Positions 52,145 to 62,571 of a stretch of 64,000 bases of DNA are shown piece after piece (position 1 is the stretch's first letter; each line of letters opens with the position of its first letter). Under the pieces are notes generated by a model. It saw only the letters and a program-made list of their open reading frames with translations. It had not been told where the DNA came from and searched no databases. The position numbers and the translations under genes were made by a program. This DNA comes from Beijerinckiaceae bacterium RH AL1 (GTDB taxonomy: Bacteria > Pseudomonadota > Alphaproteobacteria > Rhizobiales > Beijerinckiaceae), in contig LR590083.2 in the NCBI GenBank assembly GCA_901457705.2, forward strand, positions 3,410,597 to 3,474,596. The letters run 5' to 3'.

Positions 52145-53260
52145 ATGAGCACCCTGCGTTTCCTCCTCGCCACGTCGTCGCTCGGGCTGGCGCTCGCCGC
52201 CGGCGCGGCCGCTGCCCAGGTCCCGCCGAAGGTTGAGGTGACGATCAACGACAAGGGCTGCGAGCCGACGACCCTGACCGTCGCGCCGGGCAAGACCGCC
52301 TTCCAGATCAAGAACAACAGCCATCGCGGCGTCGAGTGGGAGATCTTGAAGGACCACATGGTCGTCGACGAGCGCGAGAACATCATCCCGGGCTTCACCT
52401 CGACGCTGACCACCAAGCTCGACCCCGACGAGTACGAGATGACCTGCGGCCTGCTTTCGAACCCGCGGGGCAAGCTGATCGTCAAGGTCGCGACGAAGGG
52501 CGAGGAGGAGCCGACGCCGACGAACCTCGACCAGATCATCGTCACCTACAAGAGCTACGTCGCCGGCGAGGTGGACCACCTCGTCGCCAACACCAGGGCG
52601 CTCGTCGACGCGGTGAAGGCCGGCAAGCTCGAGGAGGCGCAGAAGGCGTATGCGCCGGCGCACATGTACTACGAGCGCATCGAGCCCGTCGCCGAGGTCT
52701 TCGACGATCTCGACAAGAGCATGGACTCGCGCGCCGACGACTTCGAGAAGAAGGAAGCCGATCCGAAGTTCTCCGGCTACCACCGCCTCGAGTACGGCCT
52801 GTTCCACGAGAGGTCGACGAAGGGCCTCGAGGGCTACGCCGACCAGCTCATGAAGGATGCCGAGGACCTGAAGGGCCGCATCGCAAACCTCAAGATCACG
52901 CCGAAGGTGCTGGTGGGCGGCGCCTCCGAGCTCATCGAGGAGGTCGCCTCGAAGAAGATCTCCGGCGAGGAGGACCGCTACTCGAAGACGGACCTGTGGG
53001 ACTTCCGCGCCAACCTCGACGGCGCGCAGAAGATCGTGAAGCTCCTGCACGGCGACATCGAGCGGCGCGACCCGAAGCTGCTCGCGCGCATCGACACGAA
53101 CTTCGCCAAGGTCGATGCCGGCCTCGACAAGTACAAGGCCGGCGCGGGCTTCGAGAGCTACGACGCGCTGAAGACCACCGACAAGTCGGCGCTGAAGGGC
53201 CCGATCACCGCGCTCGCCGAGGATCTCGCCAAGCTGCGCGGGACGCTGGGAATCGACTGA
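52145..53260 (+). CDS. efeO: EfeO, periplasmic iron-uptake protein (cupredoxin + M75 imelysin)
   Basis: A 371-residue protein with a signal peptide (MSTLRFLLATSSLGLALAAG), a cupredoxin-like domain at about residues 28-115 (VTINDKGCEPTTLTVAPGKT; YEMTCGLLSNPRGKL) and an M75 imelysin-like domain to the end. The HxxE motif of the latter is in GYHRLEYGLF. It delivers iron to EfeU and works with EfeB. Its stop overlaps the efeB start (TGATG). Confidence 0.94.
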   Translation: MSTLRFLLATSSLGLALAAGAAAAQVPPKVEVTINDKGCEPTTLTVAPGKTAFQIKNNSHRGVEWEILKDHMVVDERENIIPGFTSTLTTKLDPDEYEMTCGLLSNPRGKLIVKVATKGEEEPTPTNLDQIIVTYKSYVAGEVDHLVANTRALVDAVKAGKLEEAQKAYAPAHMYYERIEPVAEVFDDLDKSMDSRADDFEKKEADPKFSGYHRLEYGLFHERSTKGLEGYADQLMKDAEDLKGRIANLKITPKVLVGGASELIEEVASKKISGEEDRYSKTDLWDFRANLDGAQKIVKLLHGDIERRDPKLLARIDTNFAKVDAGLDKYKAGAGFESYDALKTTDKSALKGPITALAEDLAKLRGTLGID

Positions 53261-54642
53261 TGGTGAAGCGCACGGACCGGTCCGACGACGTCGGTGCGAG
53301 CGGCGGCTGCCCGTATCCGTCGTCGCGTCGCGCCGAGACGAGAGAGCCCGTGCCCTCCCGTCGCGCCCTGCTGCTTGGCGCCGCGGGCCTCGCGGGCGCG
53401 GCGGCCTGCCCCGCCGCAGCGCAGACCCGCGACCATACGATCTCCAACGACAGCCTCGCCGCAAACCACAAGCACGATGACGCGCCGCACGACTTCGACA
53501 ACGACGGCACGCGCGAGGCGCAGCCGTTCTACGGCGAGCACCAGTCCGGCATCGTCAATCCGCAGCCGGCGGCCGCTATCGTCGCCGCCTTCGACGTTCT
53601 CGCCGCCGACCGCGCCGACCTGCAGCGTCTCTTCGAGACCCTGACCGAGCGCATCGCCTTCCTCACCAAGGGCGGCATGGTCCCGGCCTCGAACCCGCAG
53701 ATGCCGGCGCCCGACAACGGCGTGCTCGGCCCCGACATCTTCCCCGACAACCTCACCGTCACCGTCGCCGTCGGCGCCTCGCTCTTCGACGACCGCTACG
53801 GCCTCGCCGGCCACAAGCCGCTGCGTCTCGTGGCGATGGACCAGTTTCCCAACGACGCGCTGCAGGCCGACCGCTGCCACGGCGACATCATCCTGCAGTT
53901 CTGCGCCAACACGGCAGAGACGAACCTCCACGCCCTGCGCGAGATCGTCCGCGCCACACCGGACCTGCTCTCCGTCCGTTGGACGATGAACGGCTTCCTG
54001 CCGCCGCACACGCTGAAGAAGCTCGGCAAGGACACGATCCGCAACCTGCTTGGCTTCAAGGACGGCACGGCGAACCTCGACGCGCAGGATCGCCGACTGA
54101 TGGACGAGCTCGTCTGGGTCGGCCCGCATTCGTCGGGCGAGCCGGACTGGGCGCACGGCGGCAGCTACTACGTCGTCCGGCTGATCCACATGACGGTGGA
54201 GCGCTGGGACCGCACGCCGCTCGGCGAGCAGCAGACGATCATGGGGCGCGAGAAGATGTCAGGCGCCCCGCTCGGCATGGCGCACGAGCGCGACGTGCCC
54301 GACTATGCAGGCGCGCAGGGCGAGACGATCCCGAAGACCGCGCACATCCGCCTCGCCAACCCGCGCACCGAGGCGACGCAGCGCAACCTGATCCTGCGCC
54401 GGCCCTACAACTTCGCGCGCGACTCGATCACCAAGGCGGGCCAGCTCGAGATGGGCTTGCTGTTCGTCTGCTTCCAGTCGGACCTCGACGCCGGGTTCCG
54501 CACCGTGCAGTCGCGCCTCAACGGCGAGCCGCTGGAGGAGTACATCAAGCCGTTCGGCGGCGGCTATTTCTTCGCCCTGCCCGGCGTGCGCGACCCCGGC
54601 GACTACCTCGGCAAGGCGCTGCTGGAGCGGCGGCCGGCGTAG
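53260..54642 (+). CDS. efeB: EfeB, Tat-exported DyP-type heme peroxidase
   Basis: A 460-residue protein. The Tat signal is SRRALLLGAAGLAGAAACP at about residues 33-51. The DyP motif is LLGFKDGTANLDAQ (GxxDG, distal side) and AHIRLANPR carries the probable proximal heme ligand. The C-terminal block EYIKPFGGGYFFALPGVRDP is nearly identical to the E. coli family pattern. It oxidises ferrous iron, or releases iron from heme, for uptake by EfeUO. ATG 53260 overlaps the efeO stop. Confidence 0.95.
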   Translation: MVKRTDRSDDVGASGGCPYPSSRRAETREPVPSRRALLLGAAGLAGAAACPAAAQTRDHTISNDSLAANHKHDDAPHDFDNDGTREAQPFYGEHQSGIVNPQPAAAIVAAFDVLAADRADLQRLFETLTERIAFLTKGGMVPASNPQMPAPDNGVLGPDIFPDNLTVTVAVGASLFDDRYGLAGHKPLRLVAMDQFPNDALQADRCHGDIILQFCANTAETNLHALREIVRATPDLLSVRWTMNGFLPPHTLKKLGKDTIRNLLGFKDGTANLDAQDRRLMDELVWVGPHSSGEPDWAHGGSYYVVRLIHMTVERWDRTPLGEQQTIMGREKMSGAPLGMAHERDVPDYAGAQGETIPKTAHIRLANPRTEATQRNLILRRPYNFARDSITKAGQLEMGLLFVCFQSDLDAGFRTVQSRLNGEPLEEYIKPFGGGYFFALPGVRDPGDYLGKALLERRPA

Positions 54643-54670
54643 CGCCCCGCCGTATTGACGATGCACATAC

Positions 54671-54707
54671 GGCATGCTCTCCTCGGATCCCACGAGGAGA
54701 GCATGCC
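54671..54707. promoter_or_regulatory. 15-bp perfect inverted repeat over the antitoxin start
   Basis: GGCATGCTCTCCTCG (54671-54685) and CGAGGAGAGCATGCC (54693-54707) are perfect inverse copies with a seven-base spacer. The right arm contains the GAGGAGAGC ribosome site and the ATG at 54703. It can act as an operator for the RHH antitoxin and, in RNA, as a hairpin that hides the translation start. Confidence 0.7.
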
Positions 54708-55011
54708 CATGGCGGCCACCGACCGAGCGCCCGCGACGCGCCGCGCGCCCAGCGAGGCCAGCATCAGCATGCGCGTCTCGCGAGAGACCCTCAGCCTGAT
54801 CGACGATGCCGCGATGGCGGACGGCAAGTCGCGCACGGAGTTCGTGCTCGAGAGCGCACGTCGCCACGCCGTCGACGTCCTGGTCGACCGGCGTCTCTTC
54901 GTTCTCGACGAGGCGCAGCACGCCGCCTTCGTCCATGCCCTCGACAATCCGCCGGCGCCGCGACCGAAGCTGAAGGCCCTCATGCGCAGAAAACCTGCGT
55001 GGGCGCCGTAG
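54703..55011 (+). CDS. DUF1778 (TacA-type) ribbon-helix-helix antitoxin
   Basis: A 102-residue protein with the RHH DNA-binding part SISMRVSRETLSLIDDAAMA and KSRTEFVLESARRHAVDVLV. The C-terminal neutralising segment DRRLFVLDEAQHAAFVHALD, ending PPAPRPKLKALMRRKPAW, follows. This is the DUF1778/TacA pattern, always paired with a GNAT toxin. ATG 54703 is set by GAGGAGAG upstream. It overlaps the toxin gene by 13 bases. The 15-bp inverted repeat at its start is the probable operator. Confidence 0.92.
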   Translation: MPMAATDRAPATRRAPSEASISMRVSRETLSLIDDAAMADGKSRTEFVLESARRHAVDVLVDRRLFVLDEAQHAAFVHALDNPPAPRPKLKALMRRKPAWAP

Positions 55012-55508
55012 CGCCGGACCCGCTCGGATCGCCGACGCCGCTCGCCGAGCACCACGAGGTGGCAGGCTTCGACTGCGGCGAGCCCGCCCTCGACGACTGG
55101 CTGAAGACGCGTGCCCGGAAGAGCGAAGGTCGCTTCGTCCGCACCTACGTCGTCTGCGACGGCACGCGGATCGCAGCCTATGTCGCGATCGCCGTCGGCT
55201 CCGTCGAGCGCGCAAGCGCGGCCAAGAAGCTGCAGCGCAATGCGCCCGATCCCATCCCGGTCGCGATCCTCGCCCGCCTTGCGGTGGACAGGCGCTACGC
55301 CGGCCGAGGGCTGGGACAGGACCTGCTGCAGGATGCGTTTCGACGGATCGCCGCGGTGTTGGAGATCGTCGGCGTCAGCGCCGTGCTCGTGCACGCGAAG
55401 TCCGACGCCGCGCGCGCCTTCTCCATGCGATGCGCGGAATTCCTCGAGTACCCCGCCCGGAGCCGCACCCTGTTCCTGCCGCTCGCGACCATCATCGCGG
55501 CGCTTTGA
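54999..55508 (+). CDS. GNAT (TacT-type) toxin
   Basis: A 169-residue acetyltransferase starting at GTG 54999. The family-specific opening is VAGFDCGEPALDDWLKTRAR, then RTYVVCDGTRIAAYVAIAVG, LARLAVDRRYAGRGLGQDLL (acetyl-CoA loop RxxGxG/A) and LVHAKSDAARAFSMRCAEF. TacT/AtaT-type toxins acetylate the amino group of charged tRNA and block translation. The position after DUF1778 with overlap is the standard order. Confidence 0.92.
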   Translation: MGAVAPDPLGSPTPLAEHHEVAGFDCGEPALDDWLKTRARKSEGRFVRTYVVCDGTRIAAYVAIAVGSVERASAAKKLQRNAPDPIPVAILARLAVDRRYAGRGLGQDLLQDAFRRIAAVLEIVGVSAVLVHAKSDAARAFSMRCAEFLEYPARSRTLFLPLATIIAAL

Positions 55509-55520
55509 GCCGCGAGCGGC

Positions 55521-55868
55521 TCACGCCCCGACCTTCGCCGCCTCCCGCTGCAGCTCGTCGAGATGCCGGCGCGCGGCGGCATCGGCCGCCTTCTCGATCG
55601 CTCGGAAGCGCGCGACGAGCGAGCGGCCGAGCGGGGTGAGCGTGGCACCGCCGCCGTTCTTGCCGCCGACCTGCCGCTCGACGACGGGCGCGGCGAAGAT
55701 GGTGTTCATGTCCTCGACGAGCTCCCAGGCCCGACGGTAGGACATCTCCATCGCGCGGCCGGCGGCGGAGATCGAGCCGCAGGCGGCGATCTCCTCGAGC
55801 AGGGCGACCTTGCCCGGCCCGATGCGGCCGCCCTCGTCCAGCGCGATCCTGACGCTCAAGGTGGCCAT
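55521..55868 (-). CDS. ModE-like winged-helix regulator (DNA-binding domain only)
   Basis: A 115-residue LysR/ModE-type winged-helix domain: IGPGKVALLEEIAACGSISA, AGRAMEMSYRRAWELVEDMN and PVVERQVGGKNGGGATLTPL. The C-terminal molybdate-binding MOP domains of full ModE are absent, as in many alphaproteobacterial single-domain forms. The start MATLSV is preferred; nine more codons are open upstream. No molybdate transport genes are near. It is convergent with the GNAT toxin gene. Confidence 0.85.
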   Translation of the reverse strand: MATLSVRIALDEGGRIGPGKVALLEEIAACGSISAAGRAMEMSYRRAWELVEDMNTIFAAPVVERQVGGKNGGGATLTPLGRSLVARFRAIEKAADAAARRHLDELQREAAKVGA

Positions 55869-56047
55869 ATGCCCCTCCGCTTCGAGGCTCGGCATTAGCG
55901 GGGCCGCCGGGCGCTTGGCAAGCCGGCGATCCGGCCGGCGGAACGGCCGCGGCGAGGCGCCTCACCGGTGGCGAAACACGACCATGTGAGGCGTCGCCCG
56001 CAATTCGGCCGCACTGCCCGCCTCCAGCATGGGGCAACGGGGACGGC

Positions 56048-58048
56048 ATGCACTTTCGCGACGACATCAACGGCCTGCGCGCCATCGCGGTGACGGCCGT
56101 CGTGCTCTACCACTTCGCGCTCGGCGTCGCGCCGGGCGGCTTCGTCGGCGTCGACGTGTTCTTCGTCATCTCGGGCTTCCTGATGGCGCAGATCGTGCTC
56201 GGGCGGCTCGAGCGTGGGCGCTTCTCGCTGACGGACTTCTACCTCGCCCGCGTCCGCCGCATCGTGCCGGCGATGACGGTGCTCGTGGCCGCCACGCTCG
56301 CCGTCGGCCTCGTGGTGATGAACCCGCTGCGCCTCGAGGACCTGGCCGGCAGCGCGCTCGCCTCGCTCCTCTTCTACTCGAACCTCGCCTACGCGCATCA
56401 GACCGGCTACTTCGCCGCGCCACCCGAGGACAACTGGCTGATCCACACCTGGTCGCTCTCGGTCGAGTGGCAGTTCTACGTCGTCTATCCCGTGGCCCTG
56501 ATGCTGCTGGCGCGTCTCGGCCTCCGCGCACGCGGCACCGGGCTCGCGATGGCGGCGGTCGCGGTCGCGTCGCTCGCCCTCACGATCCTCAATTGGCGCA
56601 CGGGCGGCAGCCGCCTGGACCAGGGCTTCTTCCTCCTGCAGAGCCGCGCCTGGGAGTTCCTGGCCGGCGGTCTCGTCGCGGCCCTCGGCGCGCGTGTTCG
56701 CCTAACCGACGGCGCAAGGATCTGGCTGCACGCGATCGGCCTCACGCTCATCGCCGCCGCGGTCGCGGCCGTCGATCGCAACAGCGCGTGGCCGTCGCCG
56801 ATGACCCTCGTGCCCGTCGTCGGCACGGCGCTCGTCCTGCTGGCGGCGCGCGAGCGGGCGTGGTGGGCGCGCCTCGCGCCGGTCGCCGCGCTCGGGCGCT
56901 GGTCCTACTCGATCTACCTCTGGCACTGGCCGATCGTCGCGATCCTCGCCTTCGAAGGGCTCGCCACCAAGGCGTGGGCCCTCGCCGGTATTGCGCTCTC
57001 GATCGCCTGCGGCGCGGCATCCTTCACGCTTGTCGAGACGCGGCTGACGACGCGTCTGTGGGAGCGCGCGCGCCTCGGCCGGCCGCTTGGCGGCCTGGTC
57101 TTCGCAGGCGTCGCAGGGCTCGCCCTGTTCGCCAGCGCCACCCAAAGCCTCGAGGCGATCAGGTTCGGCGATCGCCCCGCGCTTCTCGCGCAACTCGTCG
57201 ACGACCGCGCCGCGCAGGCGGATTGGGCGTTCCCGAAGGCCTGCGACCGCCGCTCGTGGGACGCCGCCATCGACGCGACGCACTGCAGCTTTGGCGAAGC
57301 GGCGCCGCCCGGCACGCTGGTGATCGGCGACTCGTTTGCCGAGCAACTGGCGCCCCGCTTCGCGCATCCCGCTGCGGACAACGCGCTCGCCGGCAAGGCC
57401 GTCGCCTTCCTGACGAAGGGGGGTTGCCCGCCGATCCCCGACGTGGACCGCAGGGCGCCAGGCTATCACTGCCCGCGCGTGGTCGAGGCGCTCTACCAGG
57501 CCGCCGCCGCCTCGCCGGCGACCCGCATCGTCGTCGCCGCCGACTGGCCCGCCTACGGACGCAAGGAGCTGTGCGTCGGCCCCGGCGGCGCCTGCACGAG
57601 CCTCGACAAGGCGGGCTTCCAGGCGGCCCTCGACGCGGCCTACGCCCGCATGGCCGAGCGCTGGCGCGCGCTGCGCGAAGCAGGGAAGGAGGTCGTGGTG
57701 CTCGACGTGCCGCCCTTCGGCAACGGCAACCCGACGAGGCTCTATGCCCTCGCCGCCGCCGGCCGGCCTGTCGGCACGCTGTCGCGCCCCCTCGCCGACT
57801 TCAAGGCCGAGACCGGAGAGACGTCGAAGCGCCTCGCCGAGGCCGCGCGCGCAGCCGGCGTCGAGTACGTCGACCCCGCGCCTGCGCTTTGCCCCGACGG
57901 GCAGTGCCCGATCGTCGTCGACGGCCGCACGCTCTACAAGGACGACGTGCATCTGCGCGCGTCGATACTCAAGAGCCCGCGCTTCGCGATCTACGACGCG
58001 CTGATCGTGCCGGGGTCGGCGCGCAGCGCGTCGGCCGCCGGCCGCTGA
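56048..58048 (+). CDS. acyltransferase-3 with C-terminal SGNH domain (OafA/YrhL-type)
   Basis: A 666-residue protein. The N-terminal membrane acyltransferase domain (about residues 1-360, ten or so helices) opens with [20 protein letters not shown], then [20 protein letters not shown] and [20 protein letters not shown]. The periplasmic SGNH domain (about 400-650) contains [16 protein letters not shown] (GDS nucleophile) and [15 protein letters not shown] (DxxH). It probably O-acetylates a surface polysaccharide or peptidoglycan. The 3' end overlaps copA tail to tail by 58 bases. Confidence 0.9.
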   Translation: MHFRDDINGLRAIAVTAVVLYHFALGVAPGGFVGVDVFFVISGFLMAQIVLGRLERGRFSLTDFYLARVRRIVPAMTVLVAATLAVGLVVMNPLRLEDLAGSALASLLFYSNLAYAHQTGYFAAPPEDNWLIHTWSLSVEWQFYVVYPVALMLLARLGLRARGTGLAMAAVAVASLALTILNWRTGGSRLDQGFFLLQSRAWEFLAGGLVAALGARVRLTDGARIWLHAIGLTLIAAAVAAVDRNSAWPSPMTLVPVVGTALVLLAARERAWWARLAPVAALGRWSYSIYLWHWPIVAILAFEGLATKAWALAGIALSIACGAASFTLVETRLTTRLWERARLGRPLGGLVFAGVAGLALFASATQSLEAIRFGDRPALLAQLVDDRAAQADWAFPKACDRRSWDAAIDATHCSFGEAAPPGTLVIGDSFAEQLAPRFAHPAADNALAGKAVAFLTKGGCPPIPDVDRRAPGYHCPRVVEALYQAAAASPATRIVVAADWPAYGRKELCVGPGGACTSLDKAGFQAALDAAYARMAERWRALREAGKEVVVLDVPPFGNGNPTRLYALAAAGRPVGTLSRPLADFKAETGETSKRLAEAARAAGVEYVDPAPALCPDGQCPIVVDGRTLYKDDVHLRASILKSPRFAIYDALIVPGSARSASAAGR

Positions 58049-60288
58049 TCGCCGTGTCGCGCCGACGGCGCCGCGACGCGCTTCAGCCGCAGCGCGTTCG
58101 TCACCACGAAGACGCTCGACAGAGCCATCGCGCCGGCCGCGAGCATCGGCGATAGTGTGATCCCGAACCAGGGATAGAGGATGCCGGCGGCGACCGGGAT
58201 CAGCACGACGTTGTAGCCGAACGCCCAGCCGAGGTTCTGGTGGATGTTGCGGATCGTCGCGCGCGACAGGGCGACCGCCGTCGCGACGCCGGCGAGGTCT
58301 TCCGTCATCAGGACAACGTCGGCGCTCTCGATCGCGACGTCGGTGCCGCCGCCGATGGCGAGCCCGACCTCTGCGGCGGCCAGCGCCGGCGCGTCGTTGA
58401 TGCCGTCGCCGACGAAGGCGACACCGGGACCGAGGGTCTTGACCGCGGCGACCTTGCCGTCGGGCAGCACCTCGGCGACGACCTCGTCGATCCCGAGCGC
58501 GCGCGCCACGGCCTCGGCCGTCGGCCGCGCGTCGCCGGTGATCATCGCAAGCCGCAGGCCCTGCGCCTTCAGCGCCGCAAGCGCTGCCGGCGTCGTCGAG
58601 CGGATCGGGTCGGCGACGGCGACGAGCGCGGCGAGGCGGTCGTCGATGGCGGCGTAGAGCGGCGTGCGCGCCTGGTCGGCGAGGCGCCCCGCGGCCGCGG
58701 CAAAGGGCGCGGGATCGATCCCGCGCTCGCGCATCAGCGCGGCGGAGCCGACGACGACGGCGCGGCCGCCGACCGTCGACGCGACGCCGCGGCCGGGCTC
58801 TGCGGTGAAGCCCGTCGCCGCGGCGACGTCGAGACCCGCGTCGCGGGCCGCGGCGACGAGCGCCGTGGCGATGGGATGCTCCGACCGCGCCTCGACGGCG
58901 GCGACGGCCGCGAGCACATCGTCGCGTAGAAAACCATCGGCGAGGATGAGATCGGTGAGCCGCGGACGGCCCTCGGTGAGCGTGCCCGTCTTGTCGAAGG
59001 CGACGGTGCGGACATCGCGCAGGCGCTGCAGCGCATCGCCCTTGCGGAACAGCACGCCGAGCTCGGCGGCGCGGCCCGTGCCGACCATGATCGAGACCGG
59101 CGTCGCCAGCCCCATCGCGCAGGGGCACGCGATGATCAGAACGGCAACGGCCGCGACGACGGCGGGGCCGAGGGAGGGCGCCGGTGCCAGCACGAGCCAG
59201 GCGACGAAGGTCAGCGCGGCGGCGGCCATCACCGCCGGCACGAAGACGCGCGTGACGCGATCGACCGCGGCCTGGATCGGCAGCTTGGCGCCCTGCGCGG
59301 CCTCGACCATGCGGATGATGGCGGCGAGCATCGTCTCGCTGCCAACCTTCTCGGCGCGGAAGGTGAAGGCGCCCGTGGTGTTGAGCGTGCCGCCCGTCAC
59401 GGCATCGCCCTGGCCCTTGCGCACCGGCGTGGGCTCGCCCGTCAGCATGGATTCGTCGACGCGCGAGGCGCCTTCGGTCAGCGTGCCGTCGACCGGCACG
59501 GTCTCGCCGGGGCGCACCTCGACGAGATCGCCGACGCGCACGGCCTCGAGCGGCACGTCGACGATTTCGTCGCCTCGCCGCACCCGCGCCGTCTTGGCGC
59601 GCAGGCCGACCAGCCGCTCGATCGCCGCGCCGGCGCGGCCCTTGGCGCGCGCCTCGAGCCAGCGCCCGAGCAGGATCAGCGTCACGATGACCGCGGCGGC
59701 CTCGAAATAGACCTGGTCGGCGCCGGCCGGCAGCATCTGCGGCGCGAACGTCGCGACGGTGGAATAGCCCCAGGCCGCGGTGGCGCCGAGCACGACCAGC
59801 GAGTTCATCTCCGGCGCGAGCCGCGCCAGCGCCGGAACGCCGTGGCGGAAGAAGCGAAGGCCGGGACCAAACAGCACGAGGCTTGTCAGCACGAAGGCGA
59901 CGAGGCGCCCCGTCGGAGAGTCGGCGAGGTGATGCAGCGCCGGCACGACGTGGCCGCCCATCGCGAGCACGAGCACCGGCAGCGTCAGCACCGCCGCGAT
60001 GACGAGGTCGCGCAGCAGCGGGCCGGTCTCGTCGTGCGGACGCGGCGGCGGCTCTCCGCTGTCGAGAAGCGTGGCCTGGTAGCCCGTCTTCGCGACCGCC
60101 TCGGTGAGGGTCGCCGGCGCGACGGCGCTCGCGGCCTGGATGGTGGCGCGCCGCGTGGCGAGATTGACGGCGGCCGCGCTCACGCCCGGAACGGCGGCGA
60201 GCGCCCGCTCGACGCGCCCGACGCAGGAGGCGCAGTGCATGCCCTCGATCGACAGCTCCACGGCGCGCACGTTTTCGGTGTTGGTCAT
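57991..60288 (-). CDS. copA: Cu+-exporting P1B-type ATPase
   Basis: A 765-residue protein. One N-terminal heavy-metal domain ([20 protein letters not shown], about residues 10-70) precedes eight membrane helices. Other motifs are the actuator [10 protein letters not shown], the metal site [19 protein letters not shown], phosphorylation [12 protein letters not shown], the SEHPIA histidine-proline motif and [23 protein letters not shown] plus late-helix NxxLIP-type residues fit Cu+ export. ATG 60288 is preferred over an earlier in-frame start. The C-terminal tail is longer than in most relatives and covers the acyltransferase end. Confidence 0.95.
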   Translation of the reverse strand: MTNTENVRAVELSIEGMHCASCVGRVERALAAVPGVSAAAVNLATRRATIQAASAVAPATLTEAVAKTGYQATLLDSGEPPPRPHDETGPLLRDLVIAAVLTLPVLVLAMGGHVVPALHHLADSPTGRLVAFVLTSLVLFGPGLRFFRHGVPALARLAPEMNSLVVLGATAAWGYSTVATFAPQMLPAGADQVYFEAAAVIVTLILLGRWLEARAKGRAGAAIERLVGLRAKTARVRRGDEIVDVPLEAVRVGDLVEVRPGETVPVDGTLTEGASRVDESMLTGEPTPVRKGQGDAVTGGTLNTTGAFTFRAEKVGSETMLAAIIRMVEAAQGAKLPIQAAVDRVTRVFVPAVMAAAALTFVAWLVLAPAPSLGPAVVAAVAVLIIACPCAMGLATPVSIMVGTGRAAELGVLFRKGDALQRLRDVRTVAFDKTGTLTEGRPRLTDLILADGFLRDDVLAAVAAVEARSEHPIATALVAAARDAGLDVAAATGFTAEPGRGVASTVGGRAVVVGSAALMRERGIDPAPFAAAAGRLADQARTPLYAAIDDRLAALVAVADPIRSTTPAALAALKAQGLRLAMITGDARPTAEAVARALGIDEVVAEVLPDGKVAAVKTLGPGVAFVGDGINDAPALAAAEVGLAIGGGTDVAIESADVVLMTEDLAGVATAVALSRATIRNIHQNLGWAFGYNVVLIPVAAGILYPWFGITLSPMLAAGAMALSSVFVVTNALRLKRVAAPSARHGDQRPAADALRADPGTISAS

Positions 60289-60340
60289 GCCTCCGATATG
60301 GGTCACCCCCGGCCGCGACGCCATCGCCTCGACGCGGCTC

Positions 60341-61255
60341 CTAATCCTTCAAGAGCTGCTCGCGCGCCTTGGCGAGCTGCGCGGCATGGTCCTTCGGCAC
60401 GGCGGGCGGCTTCAGCTCGAGGTCTTCGAGCGCCGCGATGATCGCCTCGGCGACGACGAGGCGGGCGAACCACTTGCGGTCGGCCGGCACGACGTACCAG
60501 GGCGCGGACTTCGTCGCGGTGGCGGCGATGGCGGCCTGGTAGGCGGCGCGGTACGCCGGCCAGAGCTTGCGCTCGGCGAGGTCGGCGGCGTCGAACTTCC
60601 AGGTCTTCTCAGGCTCCTCGAGCCGCTTGAGGAAGCGTTCCTTCTGCTCGTCGCGCCCGACATTGAGGAAGATCTTGACGATCCGCGTGCCCTGCCGCTC
60701 GAGGTAGCGCTCGAAGGCGGCGATATCCTCGAGCCGATGCTCCCAGAAGTGCTTGCCGCCGATGAGCTCGGGCGGCAGGCCGGTAGAGGGGAGCCTGTCC
60801 TCGTGCACGCGGGCGACGAGCACGTCCTCGTAGTGCGAGCGGTTGAAGATCCCGATCATGCCGCGCGCCGGCACGACGCGGCCGACCCGCCAGAGGAAGC
60901 CGTGCGCGAGCTCGTGCGGGCCCGGCGCCTTGAACGGGACGACGCTGACGCCCTGCGGGTTCACCCCGCTCATCACGTGGGCGATCGTCGAATCCTTGCC
61001 GCCGGCGTCCATCGCCTGCAGCACGACGAGCAGCGACCAGGTCCGGTTGGCGTAGAGCAGCTCCTGCAGCTCGGCGAGGCGCGCCGTGCCTTGGGCGAGC
61101 AGGGCCTTCGCCTCGGTCTTGTGCGGCATGCCGTCGGGCAGGTCGTCGGTCGCGTACGCGTCCAGCTCGAAGTCGCCGCCCGACGCGACGCGGTAGCGCG
61201 CGAGCACCTCTCTCATCGCCTTGGCGTCCCGCACGATCTCGTCTTCGCCCGACAT
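60341..61255 (-). CDS. PPK2-family polyphosphate kinase
   Basis: A 304-residue enzyme that transfers phosphate between polyphosphate and nucleotides. The P-loop is [19 protein letters not shown] (about residues 75-93), followed by [40 protein letters not shown] (Walker B-like) and the lid [20 protein letters not shown]. The set is the single-domain PPK2 class (often AMP or ADP phosphorylating); the exact class cannot be decided. ATG 61255 is preceded by AGGAGACAGG. It is 52 bp upstream of copA on the same strand. Confidence 0.92.
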   Translation of the reverse strand: MSGEDEIVRDAKAMREVLARYRVASGGDFELDAYATDDLPDGMPHKTEAKALLAQGTARLAELQELLYANRTWSLLVVLQAMDAGGKDSTIAHVMSGVNPQGVSVVPFKAPGPHELAHGFLWRVGRVVPARGMIGIFNRSHYEDVLVARVHEDRLPSTGLPPELIGGKHFWEHRLEDIAAFERYLERQGTRIVKIFLNVGRDEQKERFLKRLEEPEKTWKFDAADLAERKLWPAYRAAYQAAIAATATKSAPWYVVPADRKWFARLVVAEAIIAALEDLELKPPAVPKDHAAQLAKAREQLLKD

Positions 61256-61437
61256 CCTGTCTCCTCTGCAGGCCTCCAGCTGTAGCAGCTGCTGGAGCCG
61301 GTGTGGCGGCCGATGATGGGGTGGCCGAGCACCGGCGTTCACGTTGAAATTGAAAGAGCTTCGCCGTCCGAGGGGATGATTTCGGCTCCACTTCGGAGTA
61401 GAGAGAGCGCTATATTGCAGGCAGAGGCGCGGTCGCC

Positions 61438-61755
61438 GTGAAGAGACTTTGCCCCGATCTCGAGCCGCATCAAGCCGCCGCCTTGCGCCCGGCCAACGAC
61501 AATCGCCCCCTGTTCGCCCGGCTCATCTGCTTTGCCACCCGCGGCTGCGAGCTGCCTGAGACGCTGACGCGCTACGAGATCGAGCAGATCAGCTTCGGCC
61601 TGCTCGCCCGCCTCTCGCTGGAGGAAGACCTAGAGTTTCGTCCCCAGGCTCATCCGCTCTGCCGGTTGTCGGGCCTGATGTCGAATGACATGCTCACCTC
61701 GCGTCATGGGTGCGAATCGAGCCCCGGATTACGCGACACGCGCAGGAGGGCCGAC
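61438..61755 (+). other. possible small gene in frame with DUF2853, stop codon absent
   Basis: From GTG 61438 an open frame (LRPANDNRPLFARLICFATR, ELPETLTRYEIEQISFGLLA) has strong GC third-position bias to about 61635, which then fades. It has no stop before the DUF2853 ATG in the same frame. The PANDNRP start is common in short rhizobial proteins. It may be an N-terminal extension of DUF2853, or a small gene whose stop has been lost or shifted. Confidence 0.4.
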
Positions 61756-62067
61756 ATGTCCGACCACGTTGCAGACATCAAGAAGTACGCGAAGAAGCCG
61801 GTCGACGAGGCCGCGGTCGCGCGTCTCGCTAAGACCTACCAGCTCGTCCTGAGCAAGCCCGACGCGAAGTACGTCGCCTGCTCCGACAAGGAGGAGCTCG
61901 ATCGCGTGCGCGAGAACTTCCTGAAGAAGAAGCTGAAGCTCGAGAGCGGCGATCTCGACGGCGCGATCAAGGCCGTATGCACCACGATGAAGGCGTCGCA
62001 CTCGAAGTCGCGCCTCACCTTCTACTACCTGCTCGCCGAGCATTTCGAGAAGCTCGACGCGGTCTGA
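61756..62067 (+). CDS. DUF2853 family protein
   Basis: A 103-residue soluble, Lys-rich helical protein: SDHVADIKKYAKKPVDEAAV, ARLAKTYQLVLSKPDAKYVA, CSDKEELDRVRENFLKKKL and SKSRLTFYYLLAEHFEKLDA. This matches DUF2853 over the full length. CAGGAGGGCC at ideal spacing decides the start at 61756 despite the open frame upstream. Function unknown. Confidence 0.88.
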   Translation: MSDHVADIKKYAKKPVDEAAVARLAKTYQLVLSKPDAKYVACSDKEELDRVRENFLKKKLKLESGDLDGAIKAVCTTMKASHSKSRLTFYYLLAEHFEKLDAV

Positions 62068-62094
62068 CGCGCGGCGGCGGCGCGCCGCGACCGC

Positions 62095-62571
62095 TCACTC
62101 CGGCGCGATGATCTCGCGCTCGCCGGCGAACGCGTTGGCGAGCAGCCCCTGGTTGCCCGGCTTGCGGCGGCGCGCAAAGCGCGAGCGGCGGCCGGGCTTC
62201 AGCGGCGTCAGGCGGCGCGCGGCCGGCACGCCCATGGTGACGCAGGCTTCCGCGATGCTGACGGGCTGGCCGAGCACGTGGCTCCAGGCGCGCGCCTTGC
62301 GGGCGAGCTGGATCGCCTCGCCGCTGGCCAGCATCACGTCGAGCTCGCGATCCTCGTGGTGCAGGGTCAGCGTGGCGTGGCCGGTCGGCTGGCGGACTTC
62401 CAGCACCAGCCCGCGATAGGCCGAGACCGGCACGCCGAGCTTCATGCGCACGCCCTTGAGCACGCGCTCGATCGTCACGCGCTCGGCGCTGACGTGGACG
62501 GTGCGCGCGGCCCCGTCGGCGCGGGGATCGACGGCGTGGCGAGTGACCGAGAAGGTCTCGACGGCGTTCAT
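62095..62571 (-). CDS. DUF6101 family protein
   Basis: A 158-residue protein: RTVHVSAERVTIERVLKGVR, MKLGVPVSAYRGLVLEVRQP, HHEDRELDVMLASGEAIQLA and a basic tail LKPGRRSRFARRRKPGNQGL. This pattern is that of DUF6101, which is restricted to Hyphomicrobiales. ATG 62571 is chosen; a GTG ten codons earlier is possible. Function unknown. Confidence 0.78.
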   Translation of the reverse strand: MNAVETFSVTRHAVDPRADGAARTVHVSAERVTIERVLKGVRMKLGVPVSAYRGLVLEVRQPTGHATLTLHHEDRELDVMLASGEAIQLARKARAWSHVLGQPVSIAEACVTMGVPAARRLTPLKPGRRSRFARRRKPGNQGLLANAFAGEREIIAPE

